DNA from: Sphingomonadales bacterium
GTDB taxonomy: Bacteria > Pseudomonadota > Alphaproteobacteria > Sphingomonadales > Sphingomonadaceae
Assembly: GCA_027490095.1 (NCBI GenBank)
Contig: JAIXYT010000051.1
Location: forward strand, 62,001-126,000
Direction of reading: 5' to 3'
DNA: 64,000 nucleotides
Below the pieces are notes generated by a model. That model was not told where the DNA came from. It saw only the letters and a list, made by a program, of their open reading frames with translations, and made no database searches. Numbering within the stretch: the stretch's first letter is position 1; the number at the start of each line of letters is the position of its first letter. The position numbers and the translations under genes were made by a program. Shown here piece after piece: positions 62,710-64,000 of the stretch.

Positions 62710-62738
62710 AAATCGCCTTCTGAGACAGGGGGCGATTT
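62710..62738. repeat. Inverted repeat at the right end of the element
   Basis: Perfect 8-bp arms AAATCGCC and GGCGATTT are separated by 13 nt. It lies about 57 nt beyond the last element gene and 115 nt before tRNA-Lys. It could be a terminator without a clear T-run or part of an attachment site; which is undecided. Confidence 0.45.
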
Positions 62739-62852
62739 TCGGGGAATTCCGCCCTGCTCCAGAGAGTCTCTGGTCTACACGCTTCCGCAAAGGCACGGAA
62801 AAGGCCGGCGAATTCGGCGGTGCAGCGAAAAGGCTGAATCACGCAGAACGGC

Positions 62853-62928
<76 letters not shown>

Positions 62929-62973
62929 ATGTCCAGCCTGTGCGAAGCGGGCCCTCTAGGCGGTTGGCGTGTT

Positions 62974-63504
62974 TCAATCAACCGGGCGCGGGCGGCGGAG
63001 GCGGGCGGCCATGTGGCGCACGGAGAGATTGAGTCGCGGGTGGCGCCAGTCGGGCCAGACGCTGAGCAGGGGCTGGAGAACGAACTGGCGCTGGTGGAGC
63101 GCGGGGTGGGGCACGGTGAGGCCGGGTTCGTGCACGATCGCCTGCCCGAAGGCGATGAGGTCGCAATCGAGCACGCGGGCTGCCCAGCGGCGGCTGCGGC
63201 GGCGGCCGAAATCGGCCTCGGTTCGCTTGAGGAGGGCAAGCAAATCGCGGGGGGTGCCCGACCAGCGGGCGAGCAGCGCGCCGTTGGCATAGCGCCGGTT
63301 CGAGGGGCCGAGCGGGGCGGTTTCGAGGATGGGCGAGACGCGGCGGACCTTGAGGCCGCCCTTTTCGAGCGCCTTCACGGCGGCGCGAAGAATTGCGAGG
63401 GGCCGCCCGTGCTTGCCGTGGCAGCGGTTGCTGCCGAGCGCGACGAGCACGGGTGTCGGCCCGGCTGGCGGTTGCTGCGATCGATGGCTAGTGAGCTTCC
63501 CCAT
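62974..63504 (-). CDS. folK: 2-amino-4-hydroxy-6-hydroxymethyldihydropteridine pyrophosphokinase
   Basis: A 176-aa HPPK, which transfers pyrophosphate from ATP to 6-hydroxymethyl-dihydropterin in folate synthesis. 'VLVALGSNRCHGKHG', 'RVSPILETAPLGPSNRRYANG', 'RRWAARVLDCDLIAFG' and 'VPHPALHQRQFVLQPL' are the family hallmarks. ATG 63504 shares the palindrome CATG with the start of the divergent uracil-DNA glycosylase gene; a GTG at 63450, just before 'LVALGSN', is an alternative that would separate the two. Confidence 0.9.
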   Translation of the reverse strand: MGKLTSHRSQQPPAGPTPVLVALGSNRCHGKHGRPLAILRAAVKALEKGGLKVRRVSPILETAPLGPSNRRYANGALLARWSGTPRDLLALLKRTEADFGRRRSRRWAARVLDCDLIAFGQAIVHEPGLTVPHPALHQRQFVLQPLLSVWPDWRHPRLNLSVRHMAARLRRPRPVD

Positions 63505-64000
63505 GCAGCCCGACCCTAATTGCCAGCTCTGCCCGCGGCTAGCCGCGCATCGCGACATGTTGCGGGCCCGGGAGCCGGACTGGTTCAACGCGCCGGTGCC
63601 GAGCTTCGGCGACGCGAATGGCTGGCTGGCGATCGTGGGGTTGGCGCCGGGCGAGCGCGGCGCGAACCGGACGGGGCGGCCCTTCACCGGGGATTTCGCG
63701 GGGCATCTGCTCTATGCGACGCTGATCGAGCTCGGGCTTGCGACGGGGAGCTATGGCGAGACTCCGGACGATGGGCTGGTGCTCGACGGCGCGCTGATCG
63801 TGAATGCGGTTCGCTGCCTGCCGCCCGCCAACAAGCCGGAGCCTGCCGAAATCCACCAGTGCCGGCCCTTCCTGGTCGATCTGCTGAAGGCGATGCCGAA
63901 CCTGCAGGTGGTGCTGGCGCTGGGGCAGATTGCGCACCAGTCTGCGGTGAAGGCGCTGGGCGGCAAGCTGCCGAAGCATCCGTTCGGCCATGCGGCAGTG
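63503..64000 (+). CDS. Uracil-DNA glycosylase, family 5-like (partial, runs off the end)
   Basis: 166 residues are visible. The N-terminal 'CQLCPRL' and later 'NAVRCLPPANKPEPAEIHQC' supply four Cys for an iron-sulfur cluster, and 'GLAPGERGANRTGRPFTGD' is the uracil-binding/catalytic motif of family 4/5 glycosylases; the Ala-Pro-Gly form favours family 5. The C-terminal 'KHPFGH' begins the second active-site motif. It removes uracil from DNA for base-excision repair. ATG 63503 overlaps the folK start codon on the other strand. Confidence 0.87.
   Translation, partial: MQPDPNCQLCPRLAAHRDMLRAREPDWFNAPVPSFGDANGWLAIVGLAPGERGANRTGRPFTGDFAGHLLYATLIELGLATGSYGETPDDGLVLDGALIVNAVRCLPPANKPEPAEIHQCRPFLVDLLKAMPNLQVVLALGQIAHQSAVKALGGKLPKHPFGHAAV

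Noticed and set aside
62710..62738. Inverted repeat after the recombinase operon as a firm rho-independent terminator
   Set aside because: The stem is good, but the loop is 13 nt and no T-run follows on either strand, so it is listed only as a repeat.
41754..62753. AATTCCGCC occurs at both 41754-41762 and 62745-62753, as a possible attachment repeat
   Set aside because: Nine bases shared between two regions of this size is expected by chance about once in a few comparisons, and the flanks do not match.

Overview
The window looks like the chromosome of a GC-rich alphaproteobacterium, most likely a sphingomonad. The pointers are two large TonB-dependent receptors of the 'VTATKREQ...DVPLS' type, a DUF3489-DUF2924-serine recombinase module, and the general gene style. 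No rRNA is present. The only tRNA is tRNA-Lys(TTT) near the right end.

Region A, about 1-41,540, is a catabolic island. It carries two TonB-dependent receptors and a remnant of a third, a DUF819 membrane protein, an APC permease, and a complete amino-acid-type ABC transporter. The enzymes fall into groups: CoA chemistry (acyl-CoA ligase, acyl-CoA dehydrogenase, CaiD-like hydratase, 3-hydroxyacyl-CoA dehydrogenase-like enzyme, BKACE cleavage enzyme), nitrogen chemistry (dipeptide epimerase, nitrilase-fold amidohydrolase, class III aminotransferase, SelA-like PLP enzyme, ornithine cyclodeaminase-like enzyme, asparaginase II, DSD1-type PLP enzyme), oxidation (P450, a tryptophan-dioxygenase-like haem protein, FAD oxidoreductase), sugar-acid steps (IolB, SDR, gluconokinase) and four hydrolases (three of beta-lactamase fold, one CocE/NonD). 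The genes sit in tight operons with ATGA/GTGA overlaps. Two closely related GntR/FCD regulators are encoded here. A 21-bp inverted-repeat site, half-sites around TTGAT-N5-ATCAA, recurs eleven times, beside nearly every transcription unit. I infer one regulon for one complex nitrogen-containing substrate, which I cannot name.

Region B, about 41,600-62,850, is an integrated element. The left end has phage-like packaging genes (ParB-domain DNA methyltransferase, DUF5681 protein, terminase large subunit). The right end has an integration module (DUF3489, DUF2924, large serine recombinase, small HTH protein). No capsid, portal or tail gene lies between them. The cargo is a DNA phosphorothioation defence system: SspA, SspB, SspC, SspD, the DUF262/DUF1524 effector SspE, and a co-transcribed second effector set (59-aa protein, DndD-like ATPase, Dnd-associated protein, PLD-helicase) that resembles SspFGH.

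Region C, about 62,850-64,000, is core chromosome: tRNA-Lys, folK, and the start of a family-5-like uracil-DNA glycosylase that runs off the window.

The strongest items to follow are the shared operator regulon with its unknown substrate, the satellite-like element architecture carrying a dual-effector phosphorothioate system, a hidden 59-aa gene in that operon, and a TDO-family protein that lacks the usual distal histidine.
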